From Actinomycetes bacterium (GTDB lineage: Bacteria; Actinomycetota; Thermoleophilia; Solirubrobacterales; JACPNS01), in contig JAEYBE010000047.1 in the NCBI GenBank assembly GCA_023404495.1, positions 1 through 46,821 of the forward strand: a stretch of DNA of 46,821 nucleotides. The letters are read 5' to 3'. This document shows, one piece after another, positions 7,061 through 13,804 of the stretch. Numbering within the stretch: the first letter of the stretch is position 1; each line of letters begins with the position of its first letter. A program made the translations under genes and the position numbers. A model generated the notes under the pieces. It was given only the letters and a program-made list of their open reading frames with translations, was not told the DNA's origin and ran no database searches.

Positions 7061-7465
7061 TCAGCCTCCCATGTAGAGCTGGTTGAACTTCTGGCCGACA
7101 GCGGAGCCGCCCTTCATGCGCTCGCCCCAGCCGGCGGCTGCGGCGTCCCAGTTCTCGGGCGTGATGCCGGCGCCTTGCGCAGCGGCGTGCGCGGCGGCCG
7201 GATCGGCTGCGTTGGCACCGAGCTGCTTGCAGACCGCTGCGTACTGCTCGAGGGTGACGCCGTTGATCGGCGAGAAGTCGCCCTCGCCGTTGGCTGCGGC
7301 GGCGTTGTTGGCGGCCATCTGCTGCTGCTGCGCCTGCTGCGCCGCGGCCATCTGGGCTGCCTGCATCTCCTGCGCCTGAGCACCGAGCTGCTGAGCCTGG
7401 TTGATCATGTCGGGCGCCTGCTCGACGACGTTTTTCATGTCTTTCATCTGCTTGAAGAGGCCCAT
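7061..7465 (-). CDS. Gln/Ala-rich coiled-coil hypothetical protein, MGLFK-type N-terminus
   Basis: First gene of the 7465-5863 cluster, 134 residues. It has an N-terminal MGLFKQMKDMKNVVEQAP segment, a Gln/Ala coiled-coil run (residues ~22-58, with AQQAQQQQ), then a small globular domain with NGVTLEQYAAVCKQL, GITPENWDAAAAGWGERM and FNQLYMGG. The latter looks like a helical substrate- or peptide-binding module. AAGGA lies 8 nt before the ATG at 7465. Low-complexity codon bias (GCG/CAG) explains the antisense open frames over it. The family is not recognised with confidence. Confidence 0.65.
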   Translation of the reverse strand: MGLFKQMKDMKNVVEQAPDMINQAQQLGAQAQEMQAAQMAAAQQAQQQQMAANNAAAANGEGDFSPINGVTLEQYAAVCKQLGANAADPAAAHAAAQGAGITPENWDAAAAGWGERMKGGSAVGQKFNQLYMGG

Positions 7466-7553
7466 TTATGGATTCCTTGTTGGGAGGGGAACTATTGAGA
7501 GCAATCTACAGGAAGTCGGTAGCGGAGAGTCGGCGTTTGTACCTGTTGCGCCT

Positions 7554-8495
7554 TCAGTCACTCGCTGTGCCGGTGCGCTCGCTCCGTGGATCGGGCAGCG
7601 GCGTCAGCACTCCCGCGAGCCGATCGCGCAGGTGCTCGTAGTCCGGCGGCAGCGAGAGATTCAGGCCCAGCTCTTCGAGCGGTTCGTCGGCCGTGAAGCC
7701 CGGTCCCATGGTCGCGAGCTCGAACAGCACGCCCGACGGCTCGCGGAAGTAGATCGACTTGAAGTAGAAGCGATCGATTACCGGCGTTGCGTGGGCCCCG
7801 GCCGCACTCATGTGCTTCTGCCAGCGGTCCTGATCTTCGGGGTAGGTGGCGAAGGCGACGTGGTGGACACTGCCAGCGCCCTGGATTCCCGGCTCGTCCG
7901 GCGCCTCGTTGTAGACGTAGAACGATGAACGCTGGTCGCCTCCGACCGTCCAGCGCGAGCCGTCCGCGCCCTCCTGATCAAAGCCAAGCGTTTCCGCGAG
8001 CAGCTCCGCGCTGCGGGCGGGATTTGCCGCGTAGGCGTAGACACCGTCGAATCCCTGGATCGCATGCTCGGCCGGGATGTCGGGTGCAATTGCGGTGAGC
8101 GCGGGCTGATCGCCCTCGTAGACCTTGAAGTGGTGCCAGAGTCCCTCGGGATCGGCGAAGGCGAGGCCGTCGTCGACGCGCTTGCTCTCGAAGTTCTCCG
8201 CTGCCAGGCGTTGCTCCCAGTAGTCGAGTGTTGCCTGCGAGCCGACACGCCATCCGATCGTGTGCACCATTCCAGCTCCAGCGCGTCCGGGCACTGTGCC
8301 GGGGTACTCGAAGAACGTCAGATCCATCCCCGGATCGCCGCGCTCGTCGCCGTAGAAGAGGTGGTAGACGGTCGGATCGTCCTGGTTGACGGTCTTCTTG
8401 ACCAGCCTCAGGCCGAGCGTGCCGACATAGAACTCGACGTTCTTTCGCGCGTCGCCGGTGATCGCGGTGATGTGGTGGATGCCTTCGAGCTTCAT
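7554..8495 (-). CDS. Ring-cleaving dioxygenase-like VOC (glyoxalase) protein, MhqO-like
   Basis: The 313-residue product carries two tandem vicinal-oxygen-chelate modules. Metal ligands are visible: His in MKLEGIHHITAITG at the start, His in GSVHHVAFAT in the second half, and Glu in GVLFELATMGPGF. This matches the MhqO/hydroquinone-type group, which binds Fe(II) and opens catechol or hydroquinone rings; other VOC proteins are glyoxalases. It starts at ATG 8495; a longer frame upstream has no support. It is divergent from the cupredoxin gene with a 95-bp shared promoter region. The substrate is not determined. Confidence 0.85.
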   Translation of the reverse strand: MKLEGIHHITAITGDARKNVEFYVGTLGLRLVKKTVNQDDPTVYHLFYGDERGDPGMDLTFFEYPGTVPGRAGAGMVHTIGWRVGSQATLDYWEQRLAAENFESKRVDDGLAFADPEGLWHHFKVYEGDQPALTAIAPDIPAEHAIQGFDGVYAYAANPARSAELLAETLGFDQEGADGSRWTVGGDQRSSFYVYNEAPDEPGIQGAGSVHHVAFATYPEDQDRWQKHMSAAGAHATPVIDRFYFKSIYFREPSGVLFELATMGPGFTADEPLEELGLNLSLPPDYEHLRDRLAGVLTPLPDPRSERTGTASD

Positions 8496-8590
8496 GCCGG
8501 TGACGCTACAGCAGCAGGCACGCGTCAAGTCGCATTGATCGTGTGTAGATTGATCGGCGGCTCGCTCGTCATTCCAACGGGGGAGGCCCT

Positions 8591-9079
8591 ATGCAACAAA
8601 CCGTCAGCAACCACCGCGTCGCATTGTTCGCCGCCGTGGCCTTGGTCATTGCGCTCGCTGTCGCAGGCTGCGGATCGAGCTCGGATTCGAACACCGACAG
8701 CGCCGGGAAGTCGACCGCTCCCGGCGGCGCGACCCAGTCGACCACCGCGCCGGTCAGCACGATCGATGCCGCCTTGAACGAGTGGTCGATCACCACCAAC
8801 GCACCCAACGCGAAGTCGGGCGAGGTGACGTTCGATGCTTCAAACGAAGGCCAGGCGCCGCATGAGCTGGTCGTGCTCAAGACCGATCAACCGGCCGGAT
8901 CGCTGAAAGTCACCGACGGCCGCGTCAGCGAGAAGGACAGCGTCGGCGAAGTCTCCGAGCTCGCCGCCGGCAAGTCGGGCAGCACATCGATCGATCTGAA
9001 ACCGGGCAAGTACGTGCTCGTCTGCAACATCACCGGTCACTACGAACAGGGGATGTATACGTCGTTGACGGTCAAGTAG
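8591..9079 (+). CDS. Cupredoxin-type copper lipoprotein
   Basis: A 162-residue exported lipoprotein. A hydrophobic signal peptide ends in the lipobox VAGC (lipidated Cys27), followed by a Ser/Thr-rich linker and a plastocyanin-like domain. The four type-1 copper ligands are all present: His91 (APHELVV), then Cys145, His150 and Met155 in VCNITGHYEQGM. It should be an electron-transfer or copper-binding protein on the outer face of the membrane. A GGGGGAGG ribosome site stands 6 nt before the ATG. Spacing in the Cys-His-Met loop is normal, so the site should be functional. Confidence 0.9.
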   Translation: MQQTVSNHRVALFAAVALVIALAVAGCGSSSDSNTDSAGKSTAPGGATQSTTAPVSTIDAALNEWSITTNAPNAKSGEVTFDASNEGQAPHELVVLKTDQPAGSLKVTDGRVSEKDSVGEVSELAAGKSGSTSIDLKPGKYVLVCNITGHYEQGMYTSLTVK

Positions 9080-9114
9080 CCGGGGCCGCGGGGCGATCTG
9101 GCAGGATGCGGCGG

Positions 9115-10176
9115 ATGAACAGCTACGCCGCATTCGCCGATCTCCCTCTGAAAATCGAATCTCACGAGTTTGTGCGCCACGAACTCGCCGTCTCGAGCGG
9201 CTTCGACCGCGTCACGACTGAAATCGTGCTGCGCGGGGGCGGTCACAAGGGCCGCGGCGAGGACGTCACCTACGACACGCTCGACCACGACGTGTTGCAG
9301 AAGGATGCGGTGCTCGATCTCTCGTTTGAGGGCACGTTTGATGAGTTCTCCAAGCACCTGGGCACGCTGCCGCTGTGGGCGGCACCGCCCGTACGTGACG
9401 TGTCTGAGAACTACCGGATCTGGGGCTTTGAGTCAGCGGCGCTCGACCTTGCGCTGCGACAGAACGGCAGCGATTTCGCCGGCGCGCTCGGGCGCGAGCC
9501 GCTGCCGGTGCGTTTCATTTTGAGCCTGCGCCTCGGCGAACCGCCGGAGATATCGCGCGTTCAGAACTGGCTGGCTGTGGCCCCGTGGCTCGAGTTCAAG
9601 CTCGACGCGGAGAACTCTTGGCCGCGCGAGCTGTTTGAAGAACTCGGCGCAACGGGATTGGTGCGCCAGGTCGATTTGAAGGGGCTCTACACCGGCACCG
9701 TCGTTGACAACCCGCCGACGCCGGAGCTCTACACAAACACGTTCGAGTGTTTTCCCGACGCCTGGATCGAGGACCCGGCTTTCACCGACGAAACACGACC
9801 TCTGCTCACGGCGCCAGGCGTGGTCGAGCGTCTCACCTGGGATGCACCGATCCACTCGGTCGCGGACATCGAGGCGCTTGAGTTCGCGCCGAAGGGAATG
9901 AACATCAAGCCCTCCCGGTTTGGCCCGCTGAAAGAACTGCTGGCCGCGATCGAATATTGCCACGAGCGAGGCATCGAGATGTACTCGGGCGGGCAGTTTG
10001 AGCTGTCGGTCGGCCGCGCCCATCTGCACGCGATCGCGAGCGTCTTCTTCCCCGACACACCAAACGACGCCGCCCCGGTTCACTACCACGGCAACGACCC
10101 CGTGGAGAACGCCCCAGCCTCGCCCCTACCGGTCCCCCCGCCCGAACAGCGCCAAGGTTTTTCCTGGCCTCTGTGA
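9115..10176 (+). CDS. Enolase-superfamily-like protein (divergent MR/MLE barrel)
   Basis: About 353 residues. The C-terminal half resembles the last strands of the muconate-lactonizing/mandelate-racemase barrel: GMNIKPSRFGPLKELLAAIEYCHERGIEMYSGGQFELSVGR (split here across residues ~262-302) has the KPSR strand-6 lysine pattern and the GxFE strand-8 glutamate pattern. N-terminal residues 10-110 fit the capping domain. The second metal-ligand Asp/Glu positions are not obvious to me, so activity is uncertain. I chose ATG 9115 because GGCAGG lies 9 nt upstream; ATG 9106 is alternative. The C-terminal Pro-rich tail (SPLPVPPPEQRQG) is unusual. Confidence 0.6.
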   Translation: MNSYAAFADLPLKIESHEFVRHELAVSSGFDRVTTEIVLRGGGHKGRGEDVTYDTLDHDVLQKDAVLDLSFEGTFDEFSKHLGTLPLWAAPPVRDVSENYRIWGFESAALDLALRQNGSDFAGALGREPLPVRFILSLRLGEPPEISRVQNWLAVAPWLEFKLDAENSWPRELFEELGATGLVRQVDLKGLYTGTVVDNPPTPELYTNTFECFPDAWIEDPAFTDETRPLLTAPGVVERLTWDAPIHSVADIEALEFAPKGMNIKPSRFGPLKELLAAIEYCHERGIEMYSGGQFELSVGRAHLHAIASVFFPDTPNDAAPVHYHGNDPVENAPASPLPVPPPEQRQGFSWPL

Positions 10177-10185
10177 CGTACGTCA
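10174..10185. promoter_or_regulatory. 12-bp palindrome upstream of the alpha/beta hydrolase gene
   Basis: TGACGTACGTCA is a perfect palindrome that begins at the upstream gene's TGA stop. It lies 24 bp ahead of a TAGATT -10-like box (10210-10215), which is itself only 6 bp before ATG 10222, suggesting a leaderless transcript under operator control. Binding protein unknown. Confidence 0.35.
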
Positions 10186-10221
10186 AAGATGCAGCTTTGT
10201 AGGACCGGGTAGATTGCTGGG

Positions 10222-11073
10222 ATGACTCCTGGCTATTACACGTTTGAAGAGCACCGGCTTGCCTATGAGACCTACGGCCGGGGCAAACGCGCCGTGATCT
10301 TGATTCACGGGCTGATGATGAGCAAGCGCATGCAGGAGCCGCTGGCCCATGCACTCGCCGAGAGCGGCAACATGTGCATCACCGTCGATCTCGCCGGGCA
10401 CGGCAAATCGGACAAGCTGCTCTACAACTGGGACATCCCCCGCTACGCGCAGGCGATCGACTCATTGCTGGAGGAGCTAGGTGTGACGCAGGCGGTCGTG
10501 ATCGGCACATCGCTCGGCGCGAACATCTCATTGCAGCTTGCGCACGACAACCCCAAGCGCGTGCGCGGAATGGTGCTCGAGATGCCCGCGCTCGAGAACG
10601 CGATGATCGGCGGACCGTTGTTCTTCTCGCCGTTTGCGGCGCTCGGGAACTGGGCTGCGCCGGTCGCCCGGGTGCTCTCTGGAGGCGTTCGTCTGATGCC
10701 GGAGGTCGTACTGCCCTTCGGCGCCAACATTCTGCTCGACCTCTTGCGTCGCGACCCGGAAGACACAGTTGCGGTGCTCAAGGGACTCTTCTACGGACCG
10801 CTGGCCCCCAGCCAGGATGAGCGCCGCGCAATGACGCAGCCCGCCCTGGTGATCGGCCACCACTACGACCCGATCCACCCATACGACGACGCCAAGGATC
10901 TCGCCGAATTGCTCCCGGACTCGCGGCTGCTGGACGCCAACTCGATCGCAGAGCTACGCCTCACCCCCGCCCGCATCACCGGCGAGGTGATCGATTTCGT
11001 CGACTACTGCTGGGGCCCGCAGGTCGTCGGCAAGGACGGCCGATCGAGCAAGAAGCGCCGCCGCGCGAGCTAG
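10222..11073 (+). CDS. Alpha/beta-fold hydrolase, apparently lacking the catalytic histidine
   Basis: A 283-residue alpha/beta hydrolase. The oxyanion motif is in VILIHGLMMS, the VDLAGHGKSD strand follows, and the nucleophile elbow is GTSLGANIS (Ser near residue 95). The acid is probably the Asp in GHHYDPIHP (~216). Where the histidine normally sits, the sequence reads LDANSIAELRLTPARITGEV with no His, so it may be inactive, use another residue, or be a binding protein. The basic tail SSKKRRRAS is probably disordered. ATG 10222 follows a TAGATT box closely and has no ribosome site, suggesting leaderless translation. Substrate unknown. Confidence 0.8.
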   Translation: MTPGYYTFEEHRLAYETYGRGKRAVILIHGLMMSKRMQEPLAHALAESGNMCITVDLAGHGKSDKLLYNWDIPRYAQAIDSLLEELGVTQAVVIGTSLGANISLQLAHDNPKRVRGMVLEMPALENAMIGGPLFFSPFAALGNWAAPVARVLSGGVRLMPEVVLPFGANILLDLLRRDPEDTVAVLKGLFYGPLAPSQDERRAMTQPALVIGHHYDPIHPYDDAKDLAELLPDSRLLDANSIAELRLTPARITGEVIDFVDYCWGPQVVGKDGRSSKKRRRAS

Positions 11074-11097
11074 CGCGCGACCCCCGAGCTTCTAGCC

Positions 11098-11144
11098 ACT
11101 TCTTGCCAAGAAGTACGTCTTGCCGAATTCGGCAGGACGTATTT
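11098..11144. terminator. Two overlapping inverted repeats between convergent genes, probable bidirectional terminator
   Basis: ACTTCTTGCCAAGAAGT (11098-11114) is a perfect inverted repeat with one central base. It overlaps a second one spanning 11111-11144 with 15-bp arms around AATT (two G-U pairs in RNA), followed by TTT on the plus strand. The two can form mutually exclusive hairpins. Position between convergent genes fits transcription termination; there is no long U-tract. Confidence 0.55.
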
Positions 11145-11194
11145 CCTTGCAGGTTCCCGCTTGAGATCCTTCAGCCGTGCTTCTCAGGGTGCGG

Positions 11195-11776
11195 CTAGCG
11201 CCAGCCGCCGGTGTCTCCGCGATAGAGATCGTCACCGGAGAAGAGCAACTTCACGGTCTTGAGCAGGATCTTCGCGTCGAGGCGGGCGCTGCGGTTGTCG
11301 ACGTACCAGACGTCCAGATCGATGCGCTCGCTCCAAGGCAGGGCCGCGCGGCCGTTGACCTGTGCCCACCCGGTGATCCCCGGCTTGACCTCGAGCCTGC
11401 GCAGCTGATGCTCGTTGTACTTCTCCACCTGGCTGCGCACGGTCGGGCGCGGGCCGATGATGCTCATGTCACCGACGAGCACGTTGATCAGGTTCGGCAG
11501 TTCGTCGATCGAGAAGCGTCGCAGCAGCGCACCCGACTTCAAGATGCGCGGGTCGTCCTCGTCGACCGCAAGGCCCGCACCGATGCGCTCGGCGTTCTTG
11601 ACCATCGTCCGCAGCTTCCAGAGCCTGAAGTCGCGACCGTCCTTGCCGACGCGTGCCTGGCGAAAGAACGGTGAGCCGGGCGACTCGACCACGATCCAGA
11701 CGATCGCGGCCAGCAGCAGCGGGCTCGTCAACAGCAACGCGACTGCGGAAACGACTATGTCGAACGCCCTGCGCAT
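11195..11776 (-). CDS. Polyprenyl-phosphate phosphoglycosyltransferase (small monotopic PGT, bacterial sugar transferase)
   Basis: The 193-residue protein is the minimal PglC-like form. A reentrant hydrophobic helix (IVVSAVALLLTSPLLLAAIVWIV) comes first, then FRQARVGKDGRDFRLWKLRTM, the catalytic Asp-Glu pair in FSIDELPNLINVLVGDMS, IGPRP, and KPGITGWAQVNGR. It moves a phospho-sugar from a UDP-sugar to the lipid carrier undecaprenyl phosphate at the cytoplasmic face, starting glycan assembly. It is the probable first enzyme of the glycan locus that follows. ATG 11776 is 48 bp from the divergent MntA-like gene. Confidence 0.92.
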   Translation of the reverse strand: MRRAFDIVVSAVALLLTSPLLLAAIVWIVVESPGSPFFRQARVGKDGRDFRLWKLRTMVKNAERIGAGLAVDEDDPRILKSGALLRRFSIDELPNLINVLVGDMSIIGPRPTVRSQVEKYNEHQLRRLEVKPGITGWAQVNGRAALPWSERIDLDVWYVDNRSARLDAKILLKTVKLLFSGDDLYRGDTGGWR

Positions 11777-11804
11777 GGCCGTGGATTATCGCGGATGGCT
11801 TTTG

Positions 11805-11818
11805 ATAGCACATGCTAT
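11805..11818. promoter_or_regulatory. Inverted repeat at the MntA-HepT promoter
   Basis: ATAGCA-CA-TGCTAT is a perfect 6-bp inverted repeat with a 2-bp spacer. It overlaps the TGCTATAT region that could be the -10 element and lies 6 bp before the GTG start codons at 11825/11828. It is a natural operator for the helix-turn-helix domain fused to the antitoxin. Inferred from position. Confidence 0.45.
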
Positions 11819-11827
11819 ATTTTTGTG

Positions 11828-12331
11828 GTGCATATCCACGCGGTGCTGAGCGACAACCTTGAAGAGGCTTCCAAGCAGGCTGACGCCCTGCGCGAGCAGG
11901 CACGCAGCTTGATGATCGAGGCCGTCGCAGATGCCCACCAGGCCGGGATGACCCAGCGTGAGATCGCGGCCAAGCTCAATCGGAGCCAGCCGGAAGTTTC
12001 GCGGCTATTGGGGTTGGCGCCGCCGCGATTCAAGGCGAAGAGCCCTCTCGGACAGCTCTTGGTCGAGCGCCGCCGCGAGCTCTTGGATGCCCTTGAGTCG
12101 CGGGGCGCATCGAACGTACGGGTATTTGGATCCGTCGCTCGAGGCGACGATACGGAGGAAAGCGACATCGATCTGCTCGTGGATATACCAACCAGTTTCG
12201 GACTGTTCGCCCTCGGCGGTTTGGCGCATACCGCGACGACAATCCTTGGCCGAGAAACCGACGTGATCCCTGCTCGAAGCCTGCGCGCCGACGTTCGAGG
12301 TTCGGCCATTCAGGACGCGGTTCCACTGTGA
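11828..12331 (+). CDS. mntA: MntA-type nucleotidyltransferase antitoxin with N-terminal HTH
   Basis: About 167 residues. The N-terminal half contains a helix-turn-helix, MTQREIAAKLNRSQPEVSRLLG, preceded by a helical DNLEEASKQADALREQA segment. The C-terminal half is a minimal nucleotidyltransferase with the GSVARGDDTEESDIDLLVD signature (GS-x10-DxD, all three metal/phosphate positions present). In MntA-HepT systems this enzyme adenylylates the HEPN toxin's tyrosine and so neutralises it. The HTH fusion should add direct autoregulation. The start is one of two adjacent GTG codons (11825 or 11828) right after a -10-like box, probably leaderless. Overlaps hepT by 4 bp. Confidence 0.85.
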   Translation: MHIHAVLSDNLEEASKQADALREQARSLMIEAVADAHQAGMTQREIAAKLNRSQPEVSRLLGLAPPRFKAKSPLGQLLVERRRELLDALESRGASNVRVFGSVARGDDTEESDIDLLVDIPTSFGLFALGGLAHTATTILGRETDVIPARSLRADVRGSAIQDAVPL

Positions 12332-12651
12332 GTCGAACGATTCAAGAGCGAGCAGCAATCGCGCTTGGGCATATCGATCGGCTTCAGCGACACCTCACTC
12401 GCGGGGGGATGGACGACGAGCTGGTTTTCGATGCAGTGTCGATGAGGCTTTCGGCTGCCATAGAGGAGCTTTCCGGAATTGACGAGTCGACTTTGCTCGA
12501 CCGGTTTGGAGACACGTGGTTTGAAATCAAGGCAACGCGAAACGTGATCGCCCACAACTACACGGATATCGATGCGCCCCAGCTCGAATCGACCGTCGCG
12601 AACGAATTGTCCGGGTTTGTCTCGCTTCTCGTCGCGATGCGCGACGCGTAG
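12328..12651 (+). CDS. hepT: HEPN-domain ribonuclease toxin, HepT-like
   Basis: This 107-residue all-helical protein has the HEPN active-site motif R71-NVIA-H76 followed by Tyr78 (RNVIAHNY), the layout of HepT toxins in which R/H form the RNase site and the Tyr is the AMP acceptor. The N-terminal helices (SRTIQERAAIALGHIDRLQRHL) match the DUF86 group. GTG 12328 overlaps the antitoxin TGA, coupling expression. The toxin cleaves RNA until modified by its partner. Local base composition is less GC-rich than the flanking glycosyltransferase genes, consistent with a mobile cassette inserted in the locus. Its stop is 4 bp from the convergent glycosyltransferase stop. Confidence 0.88.
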   Translation: MSRTIQERAAIALGHIDRLQRHLTRGGMDDELVFDAVSMRLSAAIEELSGIDESTLLDRFGDTWFEIKATRNVIAHNYTDIDAPQLESTVANELSGFVSLLVAMRDA

Positions 12652-12655
12652 CTGA

Positions 12656-13795
12656 CTACCGCGTCCCCTCGGGCGGCGTCCACCCCTCGTCGAGGATCTG
12701 CTCGGTCCCCTTGCGTAGATAGTCGAACAGGCCGAGCACGATCGCGGCGTTGGTCAGCACGTAGTAGCGCGCCACCAAGAAGGGCCGCAGCCTGACGATC
12801 GGCGCCAGCAGCGCCACCGCGATCAACGCGAGCTGGAGGATCAAGAGCGCCAGATAGAGCGTCGAGCCGGCCGCAAGCAGCGCGCTCGTGACCAGCGCCG
12901 CCAGATGCAGGAACGGTGCTTTGTAGCGAAGCACGCGGTGCGAGAGCATCATCCAGCCGTAGACAAGCCCGTACCCGCGCGGATCGAGCATCCCGCCTCC
13001 GAGCACGATCGGCCAGGCGAAGCTCATCATCCGGCGCTTGCGCCGAAACTCGCCACCGATGCTCGGGACCATCGTCTCGCTGGCGCGAGCAGCCGGGGCA
13101 TCGATCGCGCGGCCGCCGAGCTTGACGACGTTGAACGGCAGGGTCAGATCGTGGCCCGTCACGGGCGCGATCTGCTTGTAGACCTGCGGATTGACCGCGT
13201 AGATCGCACCGTTGCCCGCGGTCACCGAGCGCAGCGCCGACTCGCGCGCGCGCACCCACATCTCGTAGCGCCAGTAGAGGCCTTCCTGGTTGTCGCCGGC
13301 CTCGTTGACGAACTCCACGCGGCCGCAGACGTAGTCGACGCCCGGCTCTTCAAATGCGTCGATCAATCGTCTCAGCGCATCCGGCTCCCACATCGTGTTG
13401 GCATCCGAGAAGGCGATGATCTGACCGCGAGCCTGCTCGACGGCGGCATTCTGGGCCGCCATCTTGCCGCCGTGCGGCAGCTCGAGCACGAGATCCGCGC
13501 CTGCCGCGCGGGCAAGCTGCGGTGTCGCGTCCGGAGAGCCGTCGCAGGCGACGATGATCTGCAGCCGCTCGCGCGGGTAGTCGAGCGCGAGTGCGTTCTT
13601 GACCTTCGCCGCGATCACGGACTCTTCGGCGTAAGCGGCGATGACCAAAGTGACGTCGAAGTACTCGTCCTCGCTCATACGCGCCGGGGCCGGAGCCGGG
13701 CGCGAGAAGACCGCGAGCAGCGCCGGGTAGCCGACCTGCGCGTAGACGAGCAGGCCGGCGCAGAGCCAGAAGATGATTTCGAGCGCGGTGCTCAC
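12656..13795 (-). CDS. Membrane-bound family 2 glycosyltransferase
   Basis: 379 residues in the order TM helix - GT-A domain - TM helices. An N-terminal anchor (IIFWLCAGLLVYAQVGYPALLAVF) is followed by the nucleotide-sugar domain (DVTLVIAAYAEE, IVACDGSPD, metal-binding FSDANTM, GRVEFVNEAGD, TAGNGAIYAV, TGHDLTLP) and RRKRRMM. Three or four C-terminal helices follow, with LAALVTSALLAAG and LYLALLILQLALIAVALLAPIV. This resembles processive or lipid-linked-acceptor transferases. It starts with a GTG at 13795, 9 bp after the GT4 gene's stop, so both form one operon. Donor and acceptor sugars unknown. Confidence 0.88.
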   Translation of the reverse strand: MSTALEIIFWLCAGLLVYAQVGYPALLAVFSRPAPAPARMSEDEYFDVTLVIAAYAEESVIAAKVKNALALDYPRERLQIIVACDGSPDATPQLARAAGADLVLELPHGGKMAAQNAAVEQARGQIIAFSDANTMWEPDALRRLIDAFEEPGVDYVCGRVEFVNEAGDNQEGLYWRYEMWVRARESALRSVTAGNGAIYAVNPQVYKQIAPVTGHDLTLPFNVVKLGGRAIDAPAARASETMVPSIGGEFRRKRRMMSFAWPIVLGGGMLDPRGYGLVYGWMMLSHRVLRYKAPFLHLAALVTSALLAAGSTLYLALLILQLALIAVALLAPIVRLRPFLVARYYVLTNAAIVLGLFDYLRKGTEQILDEGWTPPEGTR

Positions 13796-13804
13796 GAGCG
13801 CGAA

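Noticed and set aside
8496..8590. Precise promoter assignment between the VOC and cupredoxin genes
   Set aside because: A TAGATT box is present near 8549, but I see no convincing -35 partner, so I did not list it as a feature.
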